A stretch of 64,000 nt of DNA, from positions 173,498-237,497 of the forward strand of contig NZ_AOIM01000035.1 of assembly GCF_000337575.1 (NCBI RefSeq), read 5' to 3'. The notes below the pieces were generated by a model. It saw only the letters and a program-made list of their open reading frames with translations, did not search any database and was not told where the DNA came from. Of the stretch, positions 52,641 to 61,980 are shown piece after piece (positions within the stretch are counted from its first letter, which is position 1; the number at the start of each line of letters is the position of its first letter). The position numbers were made by a program, and so were the translations under genes. Source of the stretch: Natrialba hulunbeirensis JCM 10989. GTDB lineage: Archaea > Halobacteriota > Halobacteria > Halobacteriales > Natrialbaceae.

Positions 52641-52701
52641 CTGGCTGAACACTCTGGCCAGGAGGGAAACGCGTTTTAGGAACCAGTCAGATGAGTTGTG
52701 T

Positions 52702-54666
52702 ATGACTGATCTGGGTGACTTTGGTGATTTCGACGCCGATGCTGATGCTGATGCCGATGCCGATGCCGACGCCGGTGACGCCGACACCGACAGCAACGGC
52801 AACGCGGCGGACGCCACGACAGCGTCCGAGGCGGGCGACCACGGTCACGGTCACGGCCACGGCCCTGCCAACACGTCGCCAAGCACACACTCGAGTTCGA
52901 CCGGGTCCGGGTCCAACTCTGACGCTGACTCCCCCTCGGACGCCGACACTGACGCGTTCGAAACGACAGCCGTCGAACCGAGCGGCGACGATGTCGGCAT
53001 CGGCGCACTCTGTGTCTCCCAGGGGCTACGAATCGCCGAAGACAGCGACGACACCGAGTTGCGGGCCTACGTCACCCGCGGCAACCGCTCGTCGGTCCGC
53101 ATCGGCAGCTATCTGCTCGCGCCGTACCCAGGTGGCGCTGGCGAAACCCTGTTCTGTCGCATCACCGGACTCGAGTACGCCCAGCAGTATCACGCAGACG
53201 ACGCGACGGAGATTCACGCGCGCCGCGCGATGCGCTCGGACGGTATCGAGGAAGCCGATTACAAGTTCGTCGCGAATCTCGAGCCGGTCGCCATCCTCTA
53301 CGACGATGATGGGGAACTCAAGCGTCGGATGACCGACCGCGTTCCAAAGCCCCAGACAGTGATCCGCGAGGCAGACGACACCGAGGCGATCAAGACCGGG
53401 CTGAAGATGCCTGACGACGGCGTCTTCCTCGGCCACCTCTCGGTCGGCGGCGAGAAAGTCCGAACAGCCGCCTCGCCGCCCACCATCGACTACCGGCTGA
53501 AAGACGACTACGACGCGGGCGATCCGCTCGTTTTCCGCCATACGCTCGTCGCGGGCGGCACGGGATCGGGGAAGACCCACGGTGCGAAGAACGTCCTCCG
53601 GCAGTATCTCGCCGATGAGCGCCGGTATCCGATGGAAGACGGCCGGGAGGTCGGCCCTGCCGTCGTCCAGTTCGACCCGCAGGACGAGTACGCCCAGATG
53701 CACGACGACAACCCCGACATGGACGACGAGTTCGCGCGTCGACTCGAGCGCGAGGGCGTCGCCCACGGCGGGATCGACGACACGACGGCGTTCGTTCCCA
53801 AGGTCGGATCCTCGTCCTACGCTGCGGGTCACCACCGTGCGGAGCAGGTCGAGTTCACGATTCCGTTCTCGATGGTTCACGAGAATCCGTGGTTGGTCGC
53901 GAGCAGCGGGCTGAACGACAACCAGTACGGCGCGCTCGTCAGCGTGCTCCTGCCGCGCTTCCGCGAGCAGTACGGCAACGACGCGACCTACGACGAGTTC
54001 ACGCGCTTCCTCGACGATCCCGCCCTGCGCGAGGAGCTAGACGAGTCGGGTCGCGTCCACGAGGCCACCTTCGACGCCGTCCGCCGGCGTGTGCTCGGCT
54101 TCGGGCACGTCTTCGATCAGGACGCGCGACCGATCACTGATCTGGTCCACGAGTTCGTCCGCCCCGGCGGCCTGACCGTGGTGCCGACCTACCACATCAA
54201 CGATACGCGGGCGACGGAGACGATCGTGCTCGCGCTCTCCTCGCTGCTGATCGACCAGAAGCTCTCGAACGACCCGACCTACGACCGGATCAAGGAGACG
54301 CCGCTCGTCCTCGGCATGGACGAGGCACACAACTTCCTCACCGACGCCGACAGCGTGCAGGCCGGGAAGGTCATCACGAAGTTCACCGAGGCCGCCAAAC
54401 AGGGCCGCAAGGAGCGACTCGGCCTGTTCCTGATCACACAGGACCCGCAGGACATCCACGACGCGGTGTTCAAGCAGATCAACACCACCATCGTCCTGAA
54501 TTTGGGCGACGAGGACGCCATCAAGAGCGTGAACATCCCGAGCAATCTCGAGTCGAAGGTTCCCTACATGGAGAAAGGCCAGATGGTCGTCTACTCGCCG
54601 GACAACTCCGAACCCGTCGAGTTGATCGGGCTCTCGAAGTGTCTCACACGACACGGTCGGGACTGA
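52702..54666 (+). CDS. herA: HerA-type DNA translocase ATPase with long acidic N-terminus
   Basis: Residues about 100-654 form a HerA/FtsK-class hexameric ATPase: Walker A VAGGTGSGKTHGAK (about 281-294), Walker B PLVLGMDEAHNF (about 534-545) and LFLITQDPQDI (about 572-582) before an arginine-finger region. HerA pumps DNA and drives NurA in end resection. The first 95 residues are unusual: DADADADADADA, then DHGHGHGHG and Ser/Asp runs. The family start is normally near residue 100, so this is an added disordered tail. NurA lies at 42978 on the same strand. A start at 52702 is supported by GTTGTGTATG. Confidence 0.85.
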   Translation: MTDLGDFGDFDADADADADADADAGDADTDSNGNAADATTASEAGDHGHGHGHGPANTSPSTHSSSTGSGSNSDADSPSDADTDAFETTAVEPSGDDVGIGALCVSQGLRIAEDSDDTELRAYVTRGNRSSVRIGSYLLAPYPGGAGETLFCRITGLEYAQQYHADDATEIHARRAMRSDGIEEADYKFVANLEPVAILYDDDGELKRRMTDRVPKPQTVIREADDTEAIKTGLKMPDDGVFLGHLSVGGEKVRTAASPPTIDYRLKDDYDAGDPLVFRHTLVAGGTGSGKTHGAKNVLRQYLADERRYPMEDGREVGPAVVQFDPQDEYAQMHDDNPDMDDEFARRLEREGVAHGGIDDTTAFVPKVGSSSYAAGHHRAEQVEFTIPFSMVHENPWLVASSGLNDNQYGALVSVLLPRFREQYGNDATYDEFTRFLDDPALREELDESGRVHEATFDAVRRRVLGFGHVFDQDARPITDLVHEFVRPGGLTVVPTYHINDTRATETIVLALSSLLIDQKLSNDPTYDRIKETPLVLGMDEAHNFLTDADSVQAGKVITKFTEAAKQGRKERLGLFLITQDPQDIHDAVFKQINTTIVLNLGDEDAIKSVNIPSNLESKVPYMEKGQMVVYSPDNSEPVELIGLSKCLTRHGRD

Positions 54667-54689
54667 CTCCTGGATTAGTTCCCAGACAG

Positions 54690-54752
54690 ACCGATGACCA
54701 GCAGACCGGCAAACCGATGACCAGCAGACCGATGACCAGCAGATCAGCTGAG
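54690..54752. repeat. short ACCGATGACCAGCAG direct repeats
   Basis: ACCGATGACCAGCAG occurs three times within about 60 bases just after herA, with spacers of different lengths. It may act as a slippage-prone terminator-side spacer. No function is visible. Confidence 0.75.
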
Positions 54753-54769
54753 CCGACTGGCTGCCCCGC

Positions 54770-55438
54770 TTACTCCGTGCGGAGCGCCGACTCGAGAAAC
54801 GGCCCCACAGTCTCGGCGACAGTGTCTGTCTGGCCGACGAAGAAGTGATCCGCAGGGAGGGTGACGACCTCGATTTCGTCTCCGTCTTCGCCTTCGTCTT
54901 CATCACCAGCCTCACACCCATCAGCTAGCTCCTGTGCCCGCTCGACCACCGGCTCCCACTCTGCCGTCGTATCTCGCTCACCGACGACAATTCTGACTGG
55001 ACAAGAGACGGACTCGAGTGCCGCCGTAGCATCCAGGTCAGGTGCGAGTGTCGCGGTTGGTGCGAGCGCGACGATGGCCGCAACTTGTGGGTCGTCCGCG
55101 CCGTCCAGGCTGGCCGGTGCGAGCAGACTGAGACTCGCACCGAAACTAAAGCCGAAGACGCCGACGCGCTCGTAGCGGTCGCCAGCCCAGCGGATGGCGT
55201 TTCGCACGTCCTCGCGCTCGCCGTAGCCCTCGTCCCACGCGCCGTAGTCGAATCGGAGGCAGGCGATTCCGTGCTCCTGCAGGCGCTCTGCGACGGCGAC
55301 GAGTCGACTGTCGCTTCGCGAGCCGCCGTGTTGGGGGTGGGGCGGACAGGCGACGACGATTGTGGCTGCCCCGTTGTCAGGCTCCGTGAGCGTCCCGCGT
55401 ACGTCTCGGCCGCCGGGCACGAGCACGTCACTGTTAGT
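54770..55438 (-). CDS. alpha/beta hydrolase
   Basis: The 222-residue protein has the nucleophile elbow GFSFGASL (Ser about 98), the acid in VGERDTTAEW and a catalytic His in LPADHFFVG near the C-terminus. CPPHPQHGGSRSDSRLVAVAERL and CLRFDYGAWDEGYGE are the oxyanion-hole and loop blocks of small hydrolases related to dienelactone-hydrolase-like proteins. The substrate is unknown. It ends in an acidic insert (GDEDEGEDGDEIE). ATG at 55438 fits the fold. Confidence 0.85.
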   Translation of the reverse strand, partial: TNSDVLVPGGRDVRGTLTEPDNGAATIVVACPPHPQHGGSRSDSRLVAVAERLQEHGIACLRFDYGAWDEGYGEREDVRNAIRWAGDRYERVGVFGFSFGASLSLLAPASLDGADDPQVAAIVALAPTATLAPDLDATAALESVSCPVRIVVGERDTTAEWEPVVERAQELADGCEAGDEDEGEDGDEIEVVTLPADHFFVGQTDTVAETVGPFLESALRTE

Positions 55439-55560
55439 CATGGCCGGTCGTTCGTGCCCGCGACTAATCAAATCGGCGAGAGACGACGCACCGGCCGGAA
55501 TTTCGTCTCAGTCTGTCGTTGATGTGATGTTTTTAAGGGTGACGAGCGTTACGTAGGAGT

Positions 55561-56442
55561 ATGGGCATCCTCTCTCGGACCTCCTACGTCATCCGGTCGA
55601 AGATCAACTCCCTGCTCAACCGGGCTGAGGACCCGACGCAGACGCTTGATTACTCATACGAGCAGATGCGCGACCAGCTTCAGGAGGTCAAACGCGGCAT
55701 TGCCGATCTCACCACCCAGAAGAAACGTCTCGAGATGCAAAAGCGGCGTCTCGAGGAGAACGTCGAGAAACACAACGAACAGGCACGAACCGCGGTACAG
55801 CAGGACCGCGAGGATCTGGCTCGGCGTGCACTCGAGAAGAAGAAGACGAAGATGAACCAGATCGAGGATCTGGAGCGCCAGATTTCGGAGCTTCAGAACC
55901 AGCAAGATCAGCTCATCGACCAGAAGGACGAGCTCCAGAACCGCATCGAGGAGTTCCGGACGAAAAAGGAGACGATGAAGGCCCGCTACGAGGCCGCCGA
56001 GGCCAGCTCGACCGTCTCCGAAGCGATGACCGCGACCGGCGAGGAGTTCGAAGACGTCGGCCGCGCCATCGAGCGCGCCGAAGAGCAGACCGAGGACATG
56101 GAGGCCCGCGCGGCCGCCCTCGACGAACTCCACGAGACCGGTGCGTTCGACGACGTCATGTCCGACAAGGACAAGATCGACCGCGAACTCGAGGACCTCT
56201 CGACGGGCAGCGGTGTCGAGGCCGAACTCGAGACGCTGAAATCCGATATGGGGCAGGAGGAAGTCGCCGCGGATACTGAGGCTGCCGGGACCAACGCCGA
56301 AACCGAAACTGAGGCAGAGGCAGAGGCAGCCGCCGAACCCACCGGTGACGTCGACCTCGACGAGTCAGACATCGAGACCGATGTTGACGACTCCGAAATC
56401 GAATCCGAACTCGCGGAACTGCAGGACGAAGAAAACTCGTAA
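55561..56442 (+). CDS. pspA: PspA/IM30 (ESCRT-III-like) membrane-stress protein
   Basis: The 293-residue protein starts GILSRTSYVIRSKINSLLNRAEDP, the amphipathic membrane-binding start of PspA/Vipp1. Residues about 30-180 are a continuous coiled coil, and the tail is acidic (ETETEAEAEAAAE). The family coats and repairs stressed membranes. Haloarchaeal members are strongly salt- and stress-linked in general, but no regulator is nearby. TTTTTAAG (55530-55537) is a likely TATA element about 28 bases before the ATG. Confidence 0.9.
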   Translation: MGILSRTSYVIRSKINSLLNRAEDPTQTLDYSYEQMRDQLQEVKRGIADLTTQKKRLEMQKRRLEENVEKHNEQARTAVQQDREDLARRALEKKKTKMNQIEDLERQISELQNQQDQLIDQKDELQNRIEEFRTKKETMKARYEAAEASSTVSEAMTATGEEFEDVGRAIERAEEQTEDMEARAAALDELHETGAFDDVMSDKDKIDRELEDLSTGSGVEAELETLKSDMGQEEVAADTEAAGTNAETETEAEAEAAAEPTGDVDLDESDIETDVDDSEIESELAELQDEENS

Positions 56443-56469
56443 CGACTCCCTTCTGTTCGCAAGCGCCGT

Positions 56470-57009
56470 CTACGTCGGCGTCCCGATAACCGCAATATCG
56501 TAGGACGCGATATCGTCCGGAGACTCGAGTAGGATCACTTCGAACGCCCATTCGCCGCCCTGGTCGAGGTCGCCGGTGGTGTCGAGGTAGCGCCCGAGTT
56601 GGTCGCCCTCGTCGTTGTAGACGCGGACGCGGATTTCGACCATTTCGACACGCTCGCCGGTGTTTTCGACGGTTCCCTGTACGGTCGAGCCGCGGAAATC
56701 GTCCTCGAAGGCGTACTCGTGGTCGACGATAGCGAGCCGGTCGAGTGGCGTCACGCCTTCCTGGCTCTCGAGTTCGGCGACCGCTTCGGCGGTTGCCATC
56801 TCTTCGACGGAGCGTTCCTCGGCGTCGTCGGGAACGTCGACGGTTCCGTCCTCGTATGTCGGACCGGTTTCGACGCCGAGGCCGAGACCGGCGTCGGTAC
56901 AGCCGGCGAGAGATGCGGGAACACCGACGCCGAGTGCGGCAAGCAGGCGTCGTCGCGTCGCCGTTCGATTCTCGCGAGTACGGCGACCGGGAGTGCTCGA
57001 CGAGGTCAT
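56470..57009 (-). CDS. Tat-exported lipoprotein with FxLYD-like domain
   Basis: RRRLLAALGVGVPASLAGC is a Tat signal with lipobox Cys. The body (LAIVDHEYAFEDDFRGSTVQGTVENTGERVEMVEIRVRVYNDEGDQLGRYLDTT) is typical of the FxLYD family, a beta-sandwich seen in secreted lipoproteins. It should be lipid-anchored outside. ATG at 57009 is preferred over 57018. It converges on pspA. Confidence 0.82.
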   Translation of the reverse strand: MTSSSTPGRRTRENRTATRRRLLAALGVGVPASLAGCTDAGLGLGVETGPTYEDGTVDVPDDAEERSVEEMATAEAVAELESQEGVTPLDRLAIVDHEYAFEDDFRGSTVQGTVENTGERVEMVEIRVRVYNDEGDQLGRYLDTTGDLDQGGEWAFEVILLESPDDIASYDIAVIGTPT

Positions 57010-57145
57010 CTCGGCCACCGTCGATAGGCTACCAGCAGTTCTCTCTGGACGGATGTGGGCATCGCTGGTGAGAGCGACACTGCCGACGCATTTTAGTGTA
57101 GGCCCTGAACCGTCAGCCTGGCGGTGTTCGTGGTGGCTTTTGTGC

Positions 57146-57258
57146 TCTCGCGTTCTCGCCTTCTTGTTTTCTCATCCTTTTGCTTTCTCGCGTTCTCGCC
57201 TTCTTGTTTTCTCATCCTTTTGCTTTCTCGCGTTCTCGCTTTTTCGTTTTCTCACCTT
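57146..57258. repeat. 40-bp T-rich tandem repeat, nearly three copies
   Basis: Units start at 57146, 57186 and 57226 (TCTCGCGTTCTCGCCTTCTT at the start of each). The first two are identical over the 40 bases; the third is diverged after about 15. The minus strand reads as AG-rich. It is in the gap between the lipoprotein and the membrane cassette. There are no spacers, so it is not CRISPR. Confidence 0.88.
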
Positions 57259-57387
57259 CTCGTACGTTCGACCTCTCACCGTAGTCTCCGCCACGATCAC
57301 ATACGAACGCCGGCATGAGCGCTCACGATCCGTGAGAGTAGGATATGCAACGCAGGCGCTTATTGTCACGTCGGTGGAACGCCAGCT

Positions 57388-58443
57388 ATGGCGGCTCCGG
57401 AGGCAGACGAGGCGCTCGAGTCGTATGGCACGGATATGGGTCAACGAACGAACTCACTGACCCGGGTTCGAGAGTGGCTGCTAGTCGACGGTGATCGGTT
57501 ACTCGTCGCCGCACTCATCTCGCTCGTCATATTCGTTCTCTTCTTGCTCCTGAACGAACTCGGTCTGATCTCGTTCGTCAACGATGATTCGATCACCCGC
57601 CTGGCCGGCGGCATGATCGCCGGAACGTTCTCGCTCGTCACCCTCGTCGTCTCGATCAACCAGCTCATCCTCTCACAGGAGTTCGCGGCCGCTGGCGACG
57701 CTCGCAGTCAGCTTGAGGGCGTCCTCTCGTTTCGGATGGACGTCTCTGACACCGCTGGCGCACCAGCGCCACCGGCATCACCGGCGGCCTTCCTCGAGTT
57801 GCTCGCCGAGTCGATCCACTCGAGTGCGTCGACGCTCTCGGAATCGGTTGCGGGCCACGAAAATGAGGATCTGGAGACGTTGATCGGCCAGTACACACAG
57901 TCGGTGTTCGAGAGTAGTGACCGTCTCGACGACACACTCGAACACTCGGAACTCGACGCGTTTACTGCATTATCGGCGGCGATCGGCTACAATGCGCCGT
58001 GGCAGCTGTACGTTGCTCGCCAGCTTCGGAATCGGTACGATGACGAACTCTCGGATGAATCGGTCGGTGCACTCGACGATCTGATCAACGACCTGACGCT
58101 GTTTGCGACCGCACGCGAGCACTTCAAGACGACATACCTGCAACGAGAACTGACGCGCTTCTCACAGCTGACGATCTATACGGGCGTGCCGGCGATTCTG
58201 GCGGCGATGCTCATCGGCTTCATCTACGCTGACTTCACCGGCCCGAGTATGACCGTTGCATATCTGCCGTACGTCGTTAGCGCGCTCATCACGGTCGTTC
58301 TTGCGCCGCTTGCCTTGCTCGCGTCGTACATCCTCCGCACCGCATCGGTCACGCGCCGCACTGCGTCGGTCGGTCCGATGATGCCCCAGAAAGAGCCCGA
58401 AAGTGGTCCGTTTTCCACCTCTGGAAGCGAGGAACTCGAGTAG
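57388..58443 (+). CDS. membrane protein A of the HPP cassette, 351 aa
   Basis: Residues about 35-110 have two membrane helices (LLVAALISLVIFVLFLLLNELGLI, MIAGTFSLVTLVVSINQLIL), then the block SINQLILSQEFAAAGDARSQLEG. A cytosolic helical domain follows, then AREHFKTTYLQRELTRFSQL and two C-terminal helices with ASYILRTASVTRRT. The protein at 59273 has the same length (351 aa) and the same blocks, flanking an HPP-family gene. No named family is assigned. CTTATTG about 30 bases before the ATG suggests a leaderless start. Confidence 0.75.
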   Translation: MAAPEADEALESYGTDMGQRTNSLTRVREWLLVDGDRLLVAALISLVIFVLFLLLNELGLISFVNDDSITRLAGGMIAGTFSLVTLVVSINQLILSQEFAAAGDARSQLEGVLSFRMDVSDTAGAPAPPASPAAFLELLAESIHSSASTLSESVAGHENEDLETLIGQYTQSVFESSDRLDDTLEHSELDAFTALSAAIGYNAPWQLYVARQLRNRYDDELSDESVGALDDLINDLTLFATAREHFKTTYLQRELTRFSQLTIYTGVPAILAAMLIGFIYADFTGPSMTVAYLPYVVSALITVVLAPLALLASYILRTASVTRRTASVGPMMPQKEPESGPFSTSGSEELE

Positions 58444-58604
58444 GGAGCGGTCTTGGCTTCGTCCTTAGTCCAGTCTCGGTCTCGGTCTCGGTTACTGATC
58501 TGCTGTCCACTGCGGTTCCCATATCGAACAGTCACTGCTCGCTGTTTGTTCGGTGCGCCTTCCGGGCTGACACTTATACCGCCGGTCGTGTTCACCAACA
58601 GTCG

Positions 58605-59171
58605 ATGGGCTTTTGGAACAAGGTCCGTGCCAGCACGGAAGAGACGATCAACGTTCGAGATGACTTGAGCGCTGGCACGAACGTGACACTTCACTTCCTC
58701 TTTCTCGGCGGGCTCGCCTGGGCGTCCGGCCAGCCGTTTCTCTTTCCGAGTCTGGGCCCGTCCGCCTACCTCCTCGCGACCGGCGAGAAAGACCGTGCCG
58801 AGGGTCCCTACCACGTCATCGGTGGCCACGCCGTCGCGGCCATCTGCGGGCTCATCGCGTACGTCCTCTTCGCCGACGGCATCGTCGTCGTCGACGCCTT
58901 CGAACAGGGCGAACCCTTCTCGAGTGAGGTCGGCAGACTCGTCATCAGCGGCATCGTTGCGATGATGTTGACGACCGTCGGGATGCTCTGGACAAATACG
59001 AACCATCCCGCAGCCTGTGCGACGACGCTCATCGTCGCGCTGGGGCTCATGTCGACACTCCTCGAGGGGGTAATCATCGTTATCGCGGTTGCGTTGCTCG
59101 TCGTCTTCCACAACACTATCGTTGACTACGTTCAGGATCTCTACGGCGTTGAACCCGAGGATCCCCGATAG
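58605..59171 (+). CDS. HPP-family membrane protein
   Basis: The 188-residue protein has four to five membrane helices and the HPP blocks LFPSLGPSAYLLAT and NTNHPAACATTL, where the classical His-Pro-Pro reads His-Pro-Ala. Plant and cyanobacterial HPP proteins transport nitrite; the role in archaea is unknown. The first 30 residues are a cytosolic tail. It lies between two paralogous membrane genes, 161 bases after one and 101 before the other. Confidence 0.85.
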   Translation: MGFWNKVRASTEETINVRDDLSAGTNVTLHFLFLGGLAWASGQPFLFPSLGPSAYLLATGEKDRAEGPYHVIGGHAVAAICGLIAYVLFADGIVVVDAFEQGEPFSSEVGRLVISGIVAMMLTTVGMLWTNTNHPAACATTLIVALGLMSTLLEGVIIVIAVALLVVFHNTIVDYVQDLYGVEPEDPR

Positions 59172-59272
59172 CGTTCGAGTGACTGCCGATATGGACACTT
59201 TCGGGCAGTGTGCTCCCGACGACTTCCTGCCAACGGTTTTTGTAACTCGACGTGGTCGGTCCGCTACAGTCG

Positions 59273-60328
59273 ATGAGCAACGCGAATTCGGGCGCGACAG
59301 ACGACGGGTCGGCGAGTGGACCAGAGGACACGGAAAGCACCGAACGACTCGGTGGCCTGAAGCTCTGGCTCTTGCTCCGCGTCAATCGCCTTACACTCAC
59401 AGCGAGCGTTCTCATTGTCGTGTTTGCAATTCTGGTCGTCACAAGCCAGATCGGCTTAACGCCGTTGCGCGAAATCGTGGCCAATCAGGACGGTATTGAG
59501 TTCCTGTTCTCCTCGTTCATCGGTGCGATCATCACCGGTACCTCGATCGTCGTCACGATCAACCAGCTTGTTCTCTCCCAAGAACTGGGGGCCGTTGGAA
59601 GCCAGCGAAGTCGGATGCAAGAATCGGTCAAGTTCCGACAGGATACCGAGGACACGATTAGCGAGGATATCAGTCCTCCAGAGCCGGCCGGCTTCCTCTT
59701 CGAACTCGTCGACGGCGTTCAGGAACGAGCGGACGAACTCGAGTCCGCCATCGAAGACGAACGTGACGCGGAGCTTCGGGAGGCGATCAACGACTACACC
59801 GGCGACGTTCGGAAGAACGCGGATCACGTCAAAGACGACCTCGAAGACGCCCAGTTCGGCACGTTCGAGGTAATCTGGGGAGCGCTCAAGTACAACTACT
59901 CGCGAAAGATCTACGACGCGCGTAAGATCCGCGTCGACCACGAGGATTCGCTCACCGAGGAGGCAAACGAGAAACTCGACGAGATGATCGATACGCTCAA
60001 ACTGTTCGGTCCGGCTCGTGAGCACTTCAAGACGCTGTACTTTCAGTGGGAACTGATCAACCTCTCTCGGGGACTGCTCTACATCGCGGTGCCCGCACTG
60101 ACAGTGATGGGGATTATGATTATGTATATCGACGCGAGTGCGCTGCCGGGGACCACACTCGGTGTCGACAACCTCGTCTGGCTCACCAGTGCGGGCTTCG
60201 TGATCGGAATCTCCCCGTTCGTGCTGTTCATCGCATACATCCTCCGAATCGCAACGATCGCGAAACGGACGCTCGCAATGGGGCCGTTCATCCTCCGGGA
60301 ATCCGGCCGGGACGAGGATCTGGGCTGA
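59273..60328 (+). CDS. membrane protein B of the HPP cassette, 351 aa
   Basis: This is a paralogue of the protein at 57388 with equal length and the same order of blocks: TINQLVLSQELGAVGSQRSR after two helices, AREHFKTLYFQWELINLSRG, and AYILRIATIAKRT before the C-terminus. The cytosolic middle is acidic. The equal length suggests a heteromeric pair with the HPP protein, though the sequence cannot show it. ATG at 59273 is chosen over 59252 because it begins the acidic tail typical of the pair. Function unknown. Confidence 0.75.
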   Translation: MSNANSGATDDGSASGPEDTESTERLGGLKLWLLLRVNRLTLTASVLIVVFAILVVTSQIGLTPLREIVANQDGIEFLFSSFIGAIITGTSIVVTINQLVLSQELGAVGSQRSRMQESVKFRQDTEDTISEDISPPEPAGFLFELVDGVQERADELESAIEDERDAELREAINDYTGDVRKNADHVKDDLEDAQFGTFEVIWGALKYNYSRKIYDARKIRVDHEDSLTEEANEKLDEMIDTLKLFGPAREHFKTLYFQWELINLSRGLLYIAVPALTVMGIMIMYIDASALPGTTLGVDNLVWLTSAGFVIGISPFVLFIAYILRIATIAKRTLAMGPFILRESGRDEDLG

Positions 60329-60451
60329 GTCGGCTCGCCCGACTCTGGTGCGATCCGTTGACGGACATCTACCAGAACAGCTATGTCGCCATCAGAGCCT
60401 GGTGGCTGGTCACAAGGCACATGTACACCTGCCGTCTTGTGAGCAGTAGTC

Positions 60452-61231
60452 ATGGACATTCGCGCCGAAACAGCGTTCGTTACCGGCGGCAGCGTTGGCA
60501 TCGGTCGTCAGATCAGCCTCGAACTCGCGAGCCACGGTATTACGGTCGTTGTCGCGGACCTCGAGGAGTCAGCACGCCAGGAGACAGTCGACGGGATCGA
60601 GGCCACAGGCGGGTCGGCGATCGAAACACACCTCGATCTTACCGATCCCGAGAGCGTCACTGCGGCGATCGAAACGGCCAGAGACCAGATTGGTCAGCTT
60701 GACGTTCTCGTCAACAACGCCGGAATCGCAGGACCGACGGCCCCGATCGAGAACGTCTCCCTCGAGGAGTGGGACGAGACACTGTCGGTCAACCTCCGCG
60801 GGCCGTTCCTCTGTACGAAAGCGGTACTCGAGGCGATGAAGGGCCGAGAGTACGGCCGCATCATCAACATCTCCTCGGCGTCGGGCAAGCGGGTGGTTCC
60901 CGAACGGAGTCCGTACACGAGTTCGAAAGCGGGAATTCTCGGTCTTACGCGAACGACTGCGGCGGAGGGCGGCCCACACGGTGTCACGGCAAACGCGATC
61001 TGTCCCGGGTCAGTTGAGGGGCCACGGATCGAGGCCGTTATCGACGAGGAAGCGGCCACCTCCGAGAAATCACGCGAGGAAATCGTCGCCGAAAAGGAAG
61101 GGAAGACGCTCACCCACTCGTTCGTCACGCCAGCGGATGTGGCACAGACTGTCTCTTACCTCTGTTCTGACGCTGCGGATCGGGTTACGGGCCAGGCGCT
61201 CAACGTCTCCGGCGGCAAAGTTACCTACTGA
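60452..61231 (+). CDS. short-chain dehydrogenase/reductase
   Basis: The 259-residue classical SDR has the NAD(P) motif VTGGSVGIGRQI (residues 10-21), NNAGIAG, the catalytic Ser in INISSASG and Tyr-x3-Lys in YTSSKAG (Tyr about 155). ADLEESARQ suggests an acidic residue after strand two, which favours NAD over NADP. The C-terminus (VTGQALNVSGGKVTY) is typical. The substrate cannot be told. It is a single gene. Confidence 0.9.
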   Translation: MDIRAETAFVTGGSVGIGRQISLELASHGITVVVADLEESARQETVDGIEATGGSAIETHLDLTDPESVTAAIETARDQIGQLDVLVNNAGIAGPTAPIENVSLEEWDETLSVNLRGPFLCTKAVLEAMKGREYGRIINISSASGKRVVPERSPYTSSKAGILGLTRTTAAEGGPHGVTANAICPGSVEGPRIEAVIDEEAATSEKSREEIVAEKEGKTLTHSFVTPADVAQTVSYLCSDAADRVTGQALNVSGGKVTY

Positions 61232-61311
61232 GTCAGCTCTCTCCTGGAACATCCAGCTGAAAAACGATACAATCGACTGCGATGGGGCGTCACACTGTCT
61301 CCACGGGATCG

Positions 61312-61656
61312 CTACAGCGGCGCACCGACCAGCACTAGCTTCGCACGCTCGTCACCGCGGTTGTGTAACTGGCGGGTCTCCTCTGGATCGAGTCGAATGG
61401 CCTCGTCCGACTCGAGTGTCACTGTCTCCTCGCGGTCGGTCAGGTCGACGTCGATTTCACCCTCGACGACGTAGTAGATCTCTTCCTGATCCGTCTGGGT
61501 CTCGTCGTGTTCTTTCCCCTTGCCGTCGGGCTCGAGTTCGAGAACCGAGAGGCCGAGTTCGTTTGTTCCCAGTTCGTCCTTGAGAAACCACATGCCGCCG
61601 AACTCTTCGGGAACGACCGACTCTGGATCAGTTTTTGCTGCAGTATCGTAGCCCAT
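61312..61656 (-). CDS. cupin-domain protein
   Basis: The 114-residue protein has a single cupin barrel with motif 1 around EHDETQTDQEEIYYVVEGEIDVDL (His and Glu ligands) and motif 2 around LDPEETRQLHNRGDERAKLVLVGAP. The fold usually binds a metal or a small ligand. It could be an isomerase, dioxygenase or binding protein. ATG at 61656 marks the compact protein; upstream in-frame codons look non-coding. Confidence 0.82.
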   Translation of the reverse strand: MGYDTAAKTDPESVVPEEFGGMWFLKDELGTNELGLSVLELEPDGKGKEHDETQTDQEEIYYVVEGEIDVDLTDREETVTLESDEAIRLDPEETRQLHNRGDERAKLVLVGAPL

Positions 61657-61980
61657 AGCTCCCTTTCCGTCTGCGATTCCTAAATTGGTGTGGATACCCG
61701 GTCCGGGTCGCCTGTTCCGGCCGCTTTTTCGCGGTGGTTTGTGATTGTTGTCGAGGATTCGAGACTCGAGAGTCGGTGTTCGTCGCTCAGGTTTATGCCC
61801 CGTTTTGTCGTCTCTGAGTTGGCAATCGCTGTCCTCCTGCTCGCCGTTCGCTACTCGCCACTCATCAGTCTTCGCCGCCGCTCGACACTCAGCACTCGCC
61901 ACTCGTCGCTCGCTCCACCTCACACGACACCCGTACCAACACCGACGTATACCCCCACTCCCTACAGCCAGCAGACAGCC

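Noticed and set aside
57146-57258. CRISPR array
   Set aside because: The 40-base units are directly adjacent without spacers, and no cas genes are in the window.
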